A DNA stretch of 64,000 bases from Kryptolebias marmoratus (Eukaryota; Chordata; Actinopteri; Cyprinodontiformes; Rivulidae): assembly GCF_001649575.2 (NCBI RefSeq), contig NC_051438.1, forward strand, positions 26,538,969 to 26,602,968. The letters run 5' to 3'. A program made the position numbers and the translations under genes. Below the pieces are notes generated by a model. The model was not told the DNA's origin. It saw only the letters and a list, made by a program, of their open reading frames with translations, and did not search any database. Shown one piece after another: positions 11,346 through 22,719 of this stretch. Position 1 is the stretch's first letter, and each line of letters begins with the position of its first letter.

Positions 11346-12627
11346 CACTTCTTTCTGTATTTATAAGAAACTTCTGTTTGATGGTTTTAGCTGCTTCTAC
11401 TTCATTTTTCTTTGACATTACAAAATCTGAATTTTATGATATTTTAATTTTTTTACAGTTTTTTTACTAACTGTTAATAAAATATAAACTATTATAGAAA
11501 CCTTTAAACAGTTGGGACAAAGACAGTTTGCACTGGTCTGAGATCAGCCTTTATTTGAAATACAGATTTTTGTAAATTGTGATTTAAGGACTGATCCTTT
11601 TAGTGTTGACGGATCTTTGTCTATTCTTGATTGTTTTTCATGATGTGCCCTATATCTTGTAAAAGAAGACAGATCTGGACTGCAGACAGGTCAGTAAAGC
11701 AGACACACACACACACACACTGTCTTTAAAACTACACAGATGGAAGTCATGCAGAATTAATTGTGTCATCACACAAAACAATCATGGACTTCCCAGTAAA
11801 TGATGTAGCCTTGACTGTAGCGCACGTCGCTCCAAAATATAAATGCACTCCTCTGTGTCATTATTCTTCGTCAAACATACAAATCAGCTAAACAACAGCC
11901 ATTTTTACAACTCCATAACTTTAGCTTTTTTATCTAAAAAACAATCACAGAAGGCTTTCTCATTATTTGCGATATAGAACTTCGCTGTAAAAACTGGAGC
12001 CTTTTGAGCTCAGGAAATTTGTCCACTGACTTTCTGTCCAACTGTGTTTCGAGAACTCAGAGATGTTTTCTTTGAAGAGTTTAAAAATGATTTCCTTCTT
12101 CCAAAATGCTGTTTCAAGTCACATTTCTGAATCCAACAGTACACTGTGCTGAGTGACAATGCTTTGCAAAGCTGCACCTGAGTCTATAAAGCCGTAATAA
12201 ATGTGCTGGAGTTATGGATACTCAGTGCAGCCTGGAGGATTTAAGGAAACTTGCATCAATCGCTGGTTTCCAGATTTAGTTTTTAGGTGGAGATTTTCTC
12301 AGACTCCATGAATCCGTTTTATAACCTCTGTACATGTTCCTCTAAATGTGAGTTTGTCACAGGATGGTGTAACTTGCTCAGAAAGTGTAAATCTTGCTCT
12401 GATTTTAAAACTAAATGTGACACTTTGAACTGATCTAGTTCATTCGCTGATGATAAGATCAATCATGTAATTCTTTTCTTTCTTTCTTTCTTAACTTTTT
12501 TGAGCAAGCTTTAGCATCAAATATTAGATTTATTAATCAATAAAACTGGTCATTTAATAGCATATTTAAAAAACAAATAAAAGCACCCACCTGGCCTTAT
12601 TTCTCCACTTCACTTCAACCTCAGCTC
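11346..12627. other. Intergenic DNA with a short (AC)n run
   Basis: AT-rich. (AC)9 lies at 11703-11720 and TTTC repeats at 12476-12491. No gene seen. Confidence 0.5.
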
Positions 12628-12936
12628 TTCTACCAGAGGCCCGGGAGCTTCAGGGTTCTGTTCAGTATCTCAGCTGTTCCTAGGACTGAGAGATCTATGA
12701 GGTTCTTCCTGGGATCTGTTGGAGCCGCTCTTCCAGCACCGAGTCCTCCGATGACCCCTGGCACCACCGATGAGGCCTTGATTCTCCACAACTCCTCCAT
12801 TTCCTCTTTCAGCCCTTGGTGTTTCTCCAGCTTCTTGTGCTCCTTCTTCCTGATGTTACAGTCGCTTGGTACTGCTACATCTATCACCACTGCCTTCTTC
12901 TGGGGTTTGTTGACCACCACAGTGTCTGGTTGGAAG
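12628..12936 (-). mobile_element. Retrotransposon tail with restriction-like endonuclease motif
   Basis: The minus strand encodes about 100 residues ending ...RTLKLPGLW and a stop codon. The N-terminal part reads N-Q-P-D, then 14 residues, then D within V-V-I-D-V-A-V-P. This is the PD-X(12-14)-D signature of the restriction-like endonuclease at the C-terminus of R2/R4/NeSL/Rex6-type non-LTR retrotransposons. The familiar continuation NIRKKEH-KLEK-QGLKEE follows and stays in frame to the stop. The tyrosine usual in KYQGL is histidine here. The upstream reverse transcriptase is absent, so this is a 5'-truncated insertion, the ordinary fate of LINEs. A shorter mid-part than family members I recall suggests a small internal change near the GGLGAG segment. 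Confidence 0.72.
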
Positions 12937-14400
12937 GCACGGGAGCTGGTAGGTTGGAGCAGCGGTTTTCTTGCATGGTTTTAGAACGGAAGATCAGGGG
13001 ATCAAACACCAACCAACCTCGATGCATACTGAGTGAGAAACATCCGCTCAGATGTTACCCGGATTAACAAGGTCTGCTTCAGACGCAAGAGAACAAGGAT
13101 GAGGTCAGAGAGCTTAACACTGTTAGAATGCTACTATGTAACCAAAGCCAGAGAGAGAACTTCCTATTAAGAAATTTAGACATTTATTTATGCTTCTCTG
13201 CATTGTGGCCTTAAACGGTTAATATGCTTTGAAAAAAAACCCTTAGGAGCTCATAAAAGTTACTGAGAATCTTCACAAAGATTGCAGTTCAGTGGAAGCA
13301 TACAGCAGATGTCTTTGGACACATAACTCTTGCTGTGATGAGAAGATTTTGAATGAGCCGTAGTCCCAATAATCAGCTCCTGACCTTACCTGTAGTTTTT
13401 GTGATGACTCAAACAGTGTGAAGGACGTTGCATAACATCTAAGAAAATATTACCTAATCTTGCAAGCAAAGTTGGAAACTAAACTTTACTGAAGAGCATT
13501 ATTAAGGAAAACTGATATATGAAAAAAAAAAGTATTTTAAAGATATTTGTTCTCCTGGATAATCCTTAAATAAATGTGCTTCAGCTCAAAAGCAGTCTGG
13601 TCCCATGAAATACTTTTATCCTAACACTAATCATTTTGTTTTCATTTTAACAGTGTTAAAAACACACGCAGAAAAAGGCTTTAAATGCAAGCAGTCAGAC
13701 AAAATGTGATTAAACTGGCAGTGCCATGGGATCATGTTGCTCAAATAGGGTCCAGTCTGTGTGGCAGTTTAGACTACAATGATGAATGTATTGTTCTGAC
13801 AGTGAAGCGTGCGTATGGGAGTATGATAATCCTGCAGAAAGAATTAGGGAAATTTGCTTTATAAATGCCAGTGGGTTTGCCAAAATTCTGGCAAGCAAGA
13901 TGAACAGTCCAACATGGTTTAAGAAAAATAAATAAATAAAAAAGACAATGCCAGAATCACTTTTTCTTTAACCTGGACAGATAAATTCTGAATCAAACAG
14001 AAAATCTTTGCACTTTAAAACAAAGACTTTTTAGAATCTGCCTCACTGCTTTATTATATTACTGGTAAAAATAAGTATCTGTATAAATTTGTGTTTAAAT
14101 GCTTCAAACATCTAAACAAAACTAATCAGATTTCCAAGGAACAAGCTTAGAAAGCTGAAGTGAATCAGCCCTGAGCTGCAGTGTCTTGGTGCAGTGAGGG
14201 ACCTGCACAGATCCACCTTCAAACATTTTATCCACCCAGAACTGAAGCTTAACTACAAACTTTTCCTCATTTCTCATCAGCTGCTTCACACCGAACCTTG
14301 AGACCAAGTAGAGCAGCTTTACATACAACACATGCATGGGTTTAATTAGAATTAAAGCTGGTGAAGTGTGAGTTTCTATTTTATATGAAGAGTAAAAAAA
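12937..14400. other. Intergenic DNA, no gene seen
   Basis: 12937-13110 may be further retrotransposon or other repeat debris. 13690-13915 is a non-repetitive piece of balanced composition that could be conserved noncoding DNA. Nothing here supports an exon. Confidence 0.4.
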
Positions 14401-14469
14401 AAAAAAAAAACATTCATTGTGTTTCTGGAATATTCTCTCTGCTTCACATCAGGTAGCAGAAAGGGAGAT

Positions 14470-14570
14470 GGGTTGTGCATGTATGTGTGTGTGCGTTTAT
14501 GTATGTGTGCTTTGTATGCATGTGTATTTGTGTGTCCGTGAGCTGGTGTGTGTGTGTGTGTGTGTGTGTG
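14470..14570. repeat. TG-rich region ending in a (GT)n microsatellite
   Basis: Interrupted TGTG/TATG/CATG sequence culminating in 25 bases of pure GT alternation at 14546-14570. Confidence 0.93.
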
Positions 14571-15090
14571 AGGCTGCTGCCATGCCTACGAGATGGGGGG
14601 ATGGTAGCAGCACAGCCAGCTATTTTTCTTTCTTTCTCTCCTGAACATCAAGTTTGGTCTCCATCAGCCTCGCCCTCTACAGAACATGGTTATTGGTAAA
14701 AGACATCCACTGATAAAACCTAATTATATCCACGTGGCTCATAATTTCCCCGAATGGTACAGATGTTTACTGATCCTGTAAAATAAGCAAAAGTTGACTG
14801 ATTGAAATCTGAAAATACGTCCTGAACCAAGCATCACAGATGTTAGTAAGTGTTGTACATATATACGGCTGAATGTGATCTTAAAGATGCTACTATTGAG
14901 TTTTCTCTTAAACAAGAAGTTTCATTCCTTAAAGATAGAATACAGAGGTTTATTTATTAAAAATATAGCATTTATAGGATTTGACCAGGCTTTTCTCCCG
15001 AGGTGGAGACGTATTTGATGCAATAAATTGTGTGCTGGTAAAAAAAATAAATAAATAAAAGTAACAAGCTTCTCCTCCACTGCCTGTACT
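14571..15090. other. Intergenic DNA, no gene seen
   Basis: Unique AT-rich DNA ending in an A-rich AAATAAAT segment (15041-15060). Confidence 0.5.
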
Positions 15091-15142
15091 GTGTTAAGAA
15101 GTTGTGCTCATTTCAGGTTGTTTTGTCACACCAACCTGCCTA

Positions 15143-15156
15143 GTTGCCAGGGCAAC
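15143..15156. promoter_or_regulatory. RFX X-box
   Basis: GTTGCCAGGGCAAC meets the GTNRCC-NN-RGYAAC consensus at all specified bases and is nearly palindromic. It is the second of three consensus X-boxes upstream of ldb2. The binding family is established; use at this locus is inference. Confidence 0.45.
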
Positions 15157-15239
15157 AAGTCCCACAACAGGCTCCTATGTAAGAGTCACAGATTCACTCT
15201 TTCAGAGGAGAACAGAGGCGAGCTCTGTTGTGGTTTTCC

Positions 15240-15600
15240 AGGTAGCATCTGGTTCTCCAAGATACAGATTTGCCGAATGCTTACAAAGTATTCATGGTAC
15301 CTAAATCTAACCAAGGAGTTTTGCCCAAACCTAACCAAGCAGCAGCTGAAAATAAAAGTGACAATCGCCGCGAAACATCTAACATTTGTATTGCTCAAAG
15401 GAAAACCTCCTGGTTCTCCGAATCCTCGTTTGACTCAGTATTTAGGTTTCCCAAACCTAACCGAGCAGGGATTGAAAAAGAAATGTGATAGTAATCTAAG
15501 AAACACTAACTCCGGAATCAAACCTGGATCAGTTTTATTTTATTTATTTTTAAAATCAAACATTTGTGCTGCTGAAAGTAAAATTTTCTGGTATTTTTAA
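15240..15600 (+). repeat. Ancient two-unit tandem duplication
   Basis: CCCAAACCTAACCAAGCAG at about 15325 recurs as CCCAAACCTAACCGAGCAG at about 15449. AACATTTGTATTGCTCAAAG at about 15379 recurs as AACATTTGTGCTGCTGAAAG at about 15559. CTGGTTCTCC occurs at about 15249 and 15412. The spacings are unequal (about 124-177 bp), so the units have since gained and lost sequence. A 169-codon open frame runs across it, but frames on both strands are open here and no domain is visible. Confidence 0.55.
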
Positions 15601-16384
15601 GTCATCTTGACTGATTCAGGAAATTTCTGTTTATTGACAGGTGATAACTGACGCTGATTTCTTTCGTGAAGGCAGGTGATGTTCAGACACTTGCTGGTAA
15701 AATACAAATATTTCAATGAGACTGTTATTTTAACAGTGCTTTTAGGATTTTGTCCTAAAACAAAGATAATTACGTCAACAAAACTGCCGTTCAGTTCCAT
15801 AGCCGGTTAGCCACACATTAAAACAACTCATCTGGATGAAATGCCTAATTTTAGACACATTTAGTTGATTTGTAGTTAAATGCTTTGTGAAAATAGTGGA
15901 AAAAATCATCACGTGAAAGCTGTTTTTAACATAATTTAAAAAGGAGACTGAGAAGAAACCCTTCTGCTGCTGGAAACTAGACGACTGCCTGTGTTACTCC
16001 TCTCTGTGCCAGTGTTCGTGTAATTCAAGCCCCATCAGAGGCGATTTAACTCTTTCAGGTAGTTTCGAACAAACAGCCTTCAAGTCATATCTTATTCTGA
16101 GTGCATAATCAACACTCAGAATAATAGTGAACAATTAACACTTGTGAAGGCAGGAAAACTTCCTGTGTGGAAGTGGAAGACTGGAGGTGCATCCCCTGTT
16201 ATTTATGCTGAAACATTCACTCATTTAACGTGAGATGTTTTGCACCTGACTTGTTGCGATCAGATCATGTAACAACTTATTGAGTTGGTTGGTTCAACAT
16301 GAATCTTTAGGAAATATTTGCCAAAATTCAATCCAAAACAATGGAGTCCAAACCCAGCAAAGTAAGACTTATTATGGCATGCTG
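15601..16384. other. Intergenic DNA, no gene seen
   Basis: AT-rich unique DNA. A small self-similar piece at 16096-16125 repeats ACTCAGAATAAT-type words in both directions. Confidence 0.45.
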
Positions 16385-16615
16385 CCGTTATTCGTCCGTG
16401 TCTGTGGGTACATATGTTTGCCTGTCATTTTAACAAAACATCTCATGAACCAGCAAACTCTCAGAAAGTAACCATCAGACAGTCAACTTTTGGAGTCAAC
16501 CCCATTTAGGATGGTCACCACAACCAAGAGATTTTAGCAAACACAAAAACAGCCGAAACTCAGCTAATTTTACAGCTTTTGAGCCAAAATGTCACGTGCT
16601 AGTAGCCGGAAGTTA
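16385..16615 (+). repeat. YY1-core dispersed repeat, forward dimer unit 1
   Basis: Left unit of a head-to-tail pair. Landmarks are GTCCGTGTCTGTGGGTA, CATCTCATGAACCAGC, CAACTTTTGGAGTCAACCCC, AGGATGGTCACCAC (degenerate core) and a GCTAGTAGC end. The next unit starts about 296 bp after this one. Confidence 0.85.
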
Positions 16616-16683
16616 TTCCCAACAAACTGGATGCTACACAATGTGGGCCTAAATGCCTAAAACTTTACCTTTACCTATTGTAT

Positions 16684-17055
16684 TCACCTCTGTCTGTCTG
16701 ATAACAAGCTATGGATTTAAATGAAACTTTCAGGACGTAATCATTGACTGTGCATCTACAACTGATTAACTTATGGAATAAACCCAACTCAAGATGGCCA
16801 CCACAGCTATTAGACCTGAGCTAACATAAAAATGGCTATAAATTAGTCAAATCTACAGATATTGAGCTACAGTTTGGTGTGGTACTAGCTGAGAGTCAAT
16901 AACAACACATACTCAGCTAACACAAGTGCAATCTGGTGATTTTCCACATAACAAGATTTACATTTACTTTGTTCTTTCTTAACATAAGATGATTTAGTCT
17001 GAAACTCTGGCATGAAAGGCATATGCATTCTTTCAAGGAATGCCTTTATTTTGTC
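16684..17055 (+). repeat. YY1-core dispersed repeat, forward dimer unit 2 with right end
   Basis: The best full right half in the window. It has GATGGATTT-like and GACTGTGCATCTACAACTGA, AAGATGGCCACC (16791-16802), CTACAGATATTGAGCTA and GTGTGGTACTAGCTGAGAG. It ends with the family terminus CATATGCATTCTTTCAAGGA then ATGCC. This terminus also appears at 44790-44815 and 46195-46225. Confidence 0.9.
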
Positions 17056-18600
17056 ATTTGTTTTTGCTGCTCTTTCTCCTTATTATTGTAAAAACTCACG
17101 TCTAACTTAGCCCTGCTTGCAGAATTAGGTGGTTAGGATCGAAGACTTTCTCCAGTTTGGCAGCCATTGAGTTTAACCCTTACATGCCCTCTTAATTTTC
17201 TAGGAATGCTGGCAACCGTTCATGCAAAAGTCCTGATCTGTACTGGTTGACCACCTCCACCACCGCTGCACCAGCAGCTAACAGTGGGTATTTTTGTTGG
17301 TTAGTTGAGCTTCTTTAGTAAGAAAACATAGATCCAAAACATCTGCAGCAGAGTGCGCAGAGAGAGGAGAGCAGAGAGAGTGGGTGATGGGGGAGAAAGG
17401 GGGGAGGGATGGTGGTTGGAGGGATGTGGGGGCGGCAGGCAGCAGAAGTACGTCTGCGCTGCAAATCTGATGAGGACTTTTGAAAGGCTAAATCCCAAGG
17501 AGAGCGCTGCTGCCTCGGCACGCCGCACTACAAACAGCCAGAGCTGAGGCTGGCTGGGCTTTTTCACTGGAGGTGCTCCACCAGTGAGAAGCAGAAAATA
17601 ATTATAATGATAACCTCTGCATGCTACACCTGACAAATATCGCAGATGGGGAATATTTACAGTGGGGAAAGTGCAGGAATATTTTACATGGAAAGTGTCA
17701 CTGTTTTTATTTGGAATATTTTCATGGTGTAAATGTTGTCTTGGCTTCAGCATTTCATGGAGGGGGTTATTTATTACTCTAGCTGTGTGTGTGTTGTACT
17801 TAGCGCCACAATTTCTACAATTTTTCCACCTCTGTCATGGTGAATTTGGGAGCGGAGAGTATTATTCAGGGTTTTTTTTAAAACCATTTCTAATCAGTGG
17901 GATTGTTTTCGCATCATGTCTGCTTCCACACCCTTCAGCCAAAACATTATCTCCACTTTCCTACTTTTGAGCAGTTCTGCCACCAAAGCAACTTTGGGTA
18001 AACATAAAACATCTTCATGTGCCCTGGATTGATTGCACCAGAGGTGGGACACAAAGTTCCAGCAGGGGAACAGAGTTTATTGTTGCAGGAAAAGTTTACT
18101 TTTAAACTTGATTTCATGCATTTATGGTTATTTGTCTATGCAAGAGTTACACAAATTACATAAAAAGGCACTTTTATTCCCTTCTAAATTGAATAAAGAC
18201 TCACAAAGAATTGATTTTCAACTTATTTTTTTTCTCTTAATTTTAGATTTGTCAGCTTGTCTGACTCTCAGGACTGACTAAAGTTGTGCTTCAGGGGTAG
18301 AAGCAACGGCAATTAGTTGATCTTGAAACCGTCTCCGCCACTGGTTTAGTTTCCCGCTCCAGCTGGTGGGTGAAACCGAATGTATCAGATCCCATAAGAT
18401 GAATATTTGAGGAGTTTGGAGGACAAGTGAACACATCAGAGCTTTTGTTGTGTTTTGTTGCTGTTGTTAAAAATTGTAAGTGGTTTCTGCAAGTCCGTCC
18501 CGCAAAAGGAGAAGGCTGCTAAAGTAGGAAAGTGCTTTTGTAATATTGTGTTTGTGGTAAGTTTTCAGAAATATTGAAAAATGTGGCAAAATTCAAAAGA
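17056..18600. other. Intergenic DNA with a purine-rich patch
   Basis: 17345-17440 is strongly G/A-biased on the + strand (GAGAGAGG, GGGGGAGGGATGG words). The minus-strand 150-codon open frame opposite it is a composition artefact. The rest is unique DNA with no gene. Confidence 0.5.
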
Positions 18601-20850
18601 ACTTTCCCGTGAATAAACATCAAGGCTGAGTCTGTAATTAAGAGTGCCAATTCATAAGCATTGAAGCACCCTTACTACTATTCTGTCTAGTTTGTCCCAA
18701 TTTTTATTCATTTTCATGCTCTGCAGCTTTTAAAAAACATGTAAATTATACATCAAACTGTGTGGCTCGATCAGGAATGTTGTGCTATGACCTTTGGTGG
18801 CAGTTCCTTGTGTGACAAAGACAAAATGTAGAAATAACTGAGATTTATTCGTGGGCAACAATGAGGTTTCGGTGAAACAGGTGAGAAATCCCAGCCCTCT
18901 TCGGAGTTCTTTGTTTTGAACAATCTTCGTCACAGAAACATCTTTCAAAGTTTAAAGGAGTCACAGAAAGTTGGACTTCACATGACTGAAGTGACATTTT
19001 TGATATCTTTTACAGTTTTTATACAATCCCAGTTGAAATTTCAGGGTTTTTCGACGGAACAGTTGATGCCACATACTATCTGAAGCTTTCAAATCTTTTG
19101 CAAACAAACTTTTCTTCCTGCAGATAGCGCACACCTTAACTTCCATTGACTTCAATTATATTTTAGTTCAAAATGTTCTCTTCAAAACTGGTATTTTTGG
19201 ACTTGTCATATCTCCTACACAGAAATTCTTCTGCTGCTTACAATTCAAGATTTTTTTATTTTTTAAGAATGGCTGTTTGTTTGAGGCTTACTTTTTAGTC
19301 AGTCTCTGTTTGGGGTCAGGGAGTGACAAACGCAGTCGTGTGGTTACCATGGTCACCATACTGAAGCCATTAGAAGCAGCTTTAACATTTCTTCTGATCG
19401 TGGTTCTCTTTAAAAGTCTTTTACAGTTTAAACATCTGAATGTAGGCAGATTTTTAGTTTAGTTTAATAGATTGACTTTTTGGCAATAAATGCATTTTGA
19501 CCCTATAAGAAATGTTTTAGTTAATTATCATAATTTCTATGGATTGTAAGAAAAGGGTAGAGATTAAATACGAATGTTTGTGTTTACAGGTTCAAACTAC
19601 ACCCAGCTCACCTCGTAATTGTCTCTCATTCAGGGGTGTCGGGGAAAGCTAAGTCCTTCCTCATTTATTGTGACAGCGAGTCGGTGGGATCGGGGGTTTT
19701 CTTCCAGCACTCCATTCCTGCAGGGGCAGAAGTTTACAGCTTGTGTGACTGCTAATCCCATTGGAACAGCAGAGGTAATCTACACATGAAGGTGGTGGGA
19801 TTTGTCTCTGGGGATTCTGTCCGGATGGTGTTTTCATGTACTGCAACAAAAAAATCAAATAAAGAAGTCAATTCTTCTGATAATTTTTTTTTGTCTGGTC
19901 ATAATCCCACATGCTGAACTCCCTTTTTTCCTCTTTGAATTAGGATTTTACATGTGAAAAACATAAGAGAAGAAGCTTATTTATTTCCTGCATGTTGTGA
20001 GCGCAATACTGTTTTTTTTTTGTCTTTCTTTTTTATTTTTTCTGAGTATTCAACCCTGTTGGAGGAATGAATCATGCTCAGCATTGCTGGGCAACATGAT
20101 TCATCAGACCTCTGTCATTTTGTTCTGAAACACAGTTCCTGAAACCAAACATGTCACGTTAACAGACATTCTGAATGAGAAAAAAAAAAAAATTACAAAA
20201 ACAGATTTGAGGGTTAAAGGTCGCATGCATGTTTCTCCCATGTTTATTCTTTCTAAACATTTTTTTTTGTTATTATTTTGTATATTTACAGCTAAACTTG
20301 TTTATATACACAGGAAGCAGTTTGCTTCTTAGTGTTGGAGTCTGTTTTAATCAACTCCAGTGGTTCTGCTGTTTCTCTCCATCACCTACAGTCTCTTCCA
20401 TGTAACACATGGACACCAATAGATGGAGCTGTGGGTTTAAGGTGGAATAAAAGGAAGAGGAGGTGGAGAGGGAAGGGGGATGACTTTCTCAGCATCTGAA
20501 GTTGAGGCAGAAGTATGGAAAAGCCACTGTTTCTAAATCTACAGGGCAACTCATTAGCAGCCGATGTCCCTGTGTCCGTAAGTGTGTGTGTTTACATTTT
20601 GCCATAGTGAAAAGGAGGCTTTTGTGCATCTCAGACTATCATCGCATCTCCCAAAAGACTGTGCCGCCATTAACTTAATGATGGCTTCTTGATGATTCAG
20701 GGGGAAAATAAGTGTTTTGTTGTCTTGTTTTTTTTTTTTTCCTTAGGTAGTGGTCACTTTACTTAAAGGGACAAGGAGACTTCTCAAGAAACACACTCTT
20801 GGGGCTGTTGTGTTTGTCAGGGAGGATGTTTCTGCAGCACGTGTTGGCGT
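18601..20850. other. Intergenic DNA, no gene seen
   Basis: Contains the inverted partner of the 8489 piece (near 18657-18677), an X-box-like near-palindrome at 19343-19356 and T-rich runs. No coding signal. Confidence 0.45.
19343..19356. promoter_or_regulatory. Degenerate RFX X-box-like palindrome
   Basis: GTTACCATGGTCAC differs from the X-box consensus only at one base of the right half (GGTCAC for RGYAAC) and is a near-perfect palindrome. Confidence 0.25.
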
Positions 20851-20854
20851 GCAT

Positions 20855-21410
20855 GCATGTGCACTTGTGTGTGTGTGTGTGTCTGTCAGGTTTCCTGCTG
20901 TGCAGTGCGGCTAGGAGCCCTAGCGAGGGTAAAATTCCATTCTCTCGGTGGAGCAGCATTCTGCATGAGCCAATTCCCAGGAGACACTGCTCTGCATGTC
21001 CTCCAGACAGCCGAGCTGAGGCACAGGCTCAGGCTCGCTTATTAACTGACCTGAGGGGGGCGGTGGTGGAGGAGGAAAGGAGGGAGGGAGGGTGGGAGGG
21101 GGGGGGGGCAGAGATGGAGAATGAAGGAGGAGGAGGAGGAGAGGAAGGTTGTGTGTGTATGTGTGGAAGGGAGGGAGAGAGGGAGAGATGGAGGGGGGGT
21201 GAGCCCAGGGAGGCAGGAGGAGGCGGTTGGTGAGGAGGGGAAAGAGGGGGAGGTGGTGTTGGGAATTATGGGTTTGTGTGTGTGTGTGGGTGTGTGCGTG
21301 CGTCTGAGTGTGATCAGGGGTGATGGGTTGTGGGGATACGAGTGCACGTGTGTGTGCACGCGTGGGTGTGTGTGTGTGCGTGTCTGAGTGTGTGTGTGTC
21401 AGAGGCAGAA
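20855..21410 (+). repeat. Composite low-complexity region: GT, purine-rich, GT
   Basis: A GT run (20861-20883) is followed by unique sequence, then by a long G/A-rich strand (about 21053-21255) with GGAGG, GGGAGG and GAGAGG words, and then GT/GTGCG-rich sequence (21275-21402). Three overlapping long open frames on both strands here are artefacts of low complexity. The long polypurine run could form triplex DNA. Confidence 0.85.
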
Positions 21411-22000
21411 CTGGTTGAAAATATTAACTCTTTGCTCGCTGAGCTGCAAAAATTCAGCATAAGAAAGGAAGTGAGGATGTCTAACAAGCTGCTCTGGATG
21501 CCTGTGTTCAACACGGGGACGCTGGTTAAAGTGCCTGCAGGTACCACAAACGCCTGCTTATCCACTTTAAATATGTACTTCAACATTTTCTAAACTTGCA
21601 ACAAAATCATTTTATTAGACATTCATAACAAACCACCATTTTATTTTTTTTTTTGATGGCTCATATCATCCTAACCCCTTTTTTCTAAGGATATTGGCAC
21701 AAATCTGATTTTCCTTTCCACCTAAGCACACGAGCCATTTCTGAAATAGAACTAAAAGCCCCTACTTCTTATATTAATCTATTTACACTAATTTGTCATC
21801 CCTGTGTGCAAATATTAGTTTGTAGTTTTGTGTGTCTTTCCATAATTGCTTGACTCAACCAGTGGACTCATTTATCACCAGGATGAGGAAATAGCCTAAT
21901 TGAAAAGTGCTTTTCAATTACAATTTGTTTAACTTAAATAATGAAATAAAATATGGTGCTTTAAAGTTTTACTTCTTTTTATTATTAGTATTATTATTCC
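21411..22000. other. Intergenic DNA, no gene seen
   Basis: AT-rich unique DNA with no coding signal. Confidence 0.5.
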
Positions 22001-22004
22001 ATCC

Positions 22005-22300
22005 AGCGGCAGAGAGGAAAGAGGGTGGGAGAAAAATCACTCACGGCAAAATGCAAATGAGCCTGGAAGCTATTACGATGCTAATGAGATTCCAACATAG
22101 AAGTTGCTGCTCCGGCATCCGGGGTATATTTCATCCATATTTGGAAAACAGTTGTGTGTGCTCAAAAATAGGGGACACGCTTCCCAGTTTTTACAATCAA
22201 GTTTGCAAGTTGTTTTTTTCTTTACTTTCATCGTCCACAAGCAGAATGATGCTGGAGGCAAGCTGCAATGATTTAATTTCAGACTCATCGCCTGTTTTTC
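22005..22300. other. Candidate conserved noncoding block with POU octamer
   Basis: Non-repetitive block with ATGCAAAT (22051-22058) followed by TTACGATGCTAATGAGATT-type homeodomain words. The texture is unlike the flanking T-rich DNA. Regulatory status is inferred from appearance only. Confidence 0.28.
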
Positions 22301-22506
22301 TATGAAGTTCTGCTTTATTTTTTTTTATTTTTTTTTTAAATAATGGTTGTCAATCTTTTGTGAGCCTTTGCTATTAAAGCCACAATCAGACTCTGTTCCT
22401 GGTGTCAAAATAGTCACAAACATTTTGCATGTTGAGACATGTTCAGACCAAATAAAAAAAAAAAAACAAGAAGAAGAAGAAAAAGCAAAATAGTGTTGAT
22501 TGTTTA

Positions 22507-22533
22507 CAGCAGCAGCAGCAGCAGCAGCAGCAG
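22507..22533. repeat. (CAG)9 trinucleotide repeat
   Basis: Nine uninterrupted CAG triplets, not inside any supported coding frame. Confidence 0.96.
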
Positions 22534-22665
22534 CATCAACAACTTTACGTTCTCACTGTCTGCTGTGAAACAGGATAAGACTAGTTCTTAGAACAGGAGT
22601 AGTTGGTGCGTTCAGGTGCAAAACCTGTGGCACGGCTCTGAGGGTGTGTAGTTGTGCGTTAAAGG

Positions 22666-22694
22666 CAGGTAGGTAGGTAAGTAGGTAGGTAGGA
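22666..22694. repeat. (AGGT)n microsatellite
   Basis: Seven AGGT-type units with one AAGT interruption, immediately left of an RFX X-box at 22706. Confidence 0.9.
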
Positions 22695-22705
22695 AGATAG
22701 CGTAC

Positions 22706-22719
22706 GTTACCATAGTAAC
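22706..22719. promoter_or_regulatory. RFX X-box
   Basis: GTTACCATAGTAAC satisfies GTNRCC-NN-RGYAAC completely. It is the third consensus X-box upstream of ldb2, about 9.1 kb from the start codon. Confidence 0.45.

Noticed and set aside
15091..15600. 169-codon open frame as a gene
   Set aside because: Starts without a supported promoter or splice context, shows no domain, and reads through diverged duplicated DNA where other frames are also open.
17301..17753. 150-codon minus-strand frame with Pro/Ser-rich middle
   Set aside because: The middle is simply the complement of a purine-rich tract; no domain.
20799..21359. Overlapping Gly/Glu-rich and Thr/His/Pro-rich frames on both strands
   Set aside because: Produced by GT and GA low-complexity DNA.
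22507..22533. Polyglutamine-coding CAG tract
   Set aside because: No supported coding frame includes it; it is an intergenic trinucleotide repeat.
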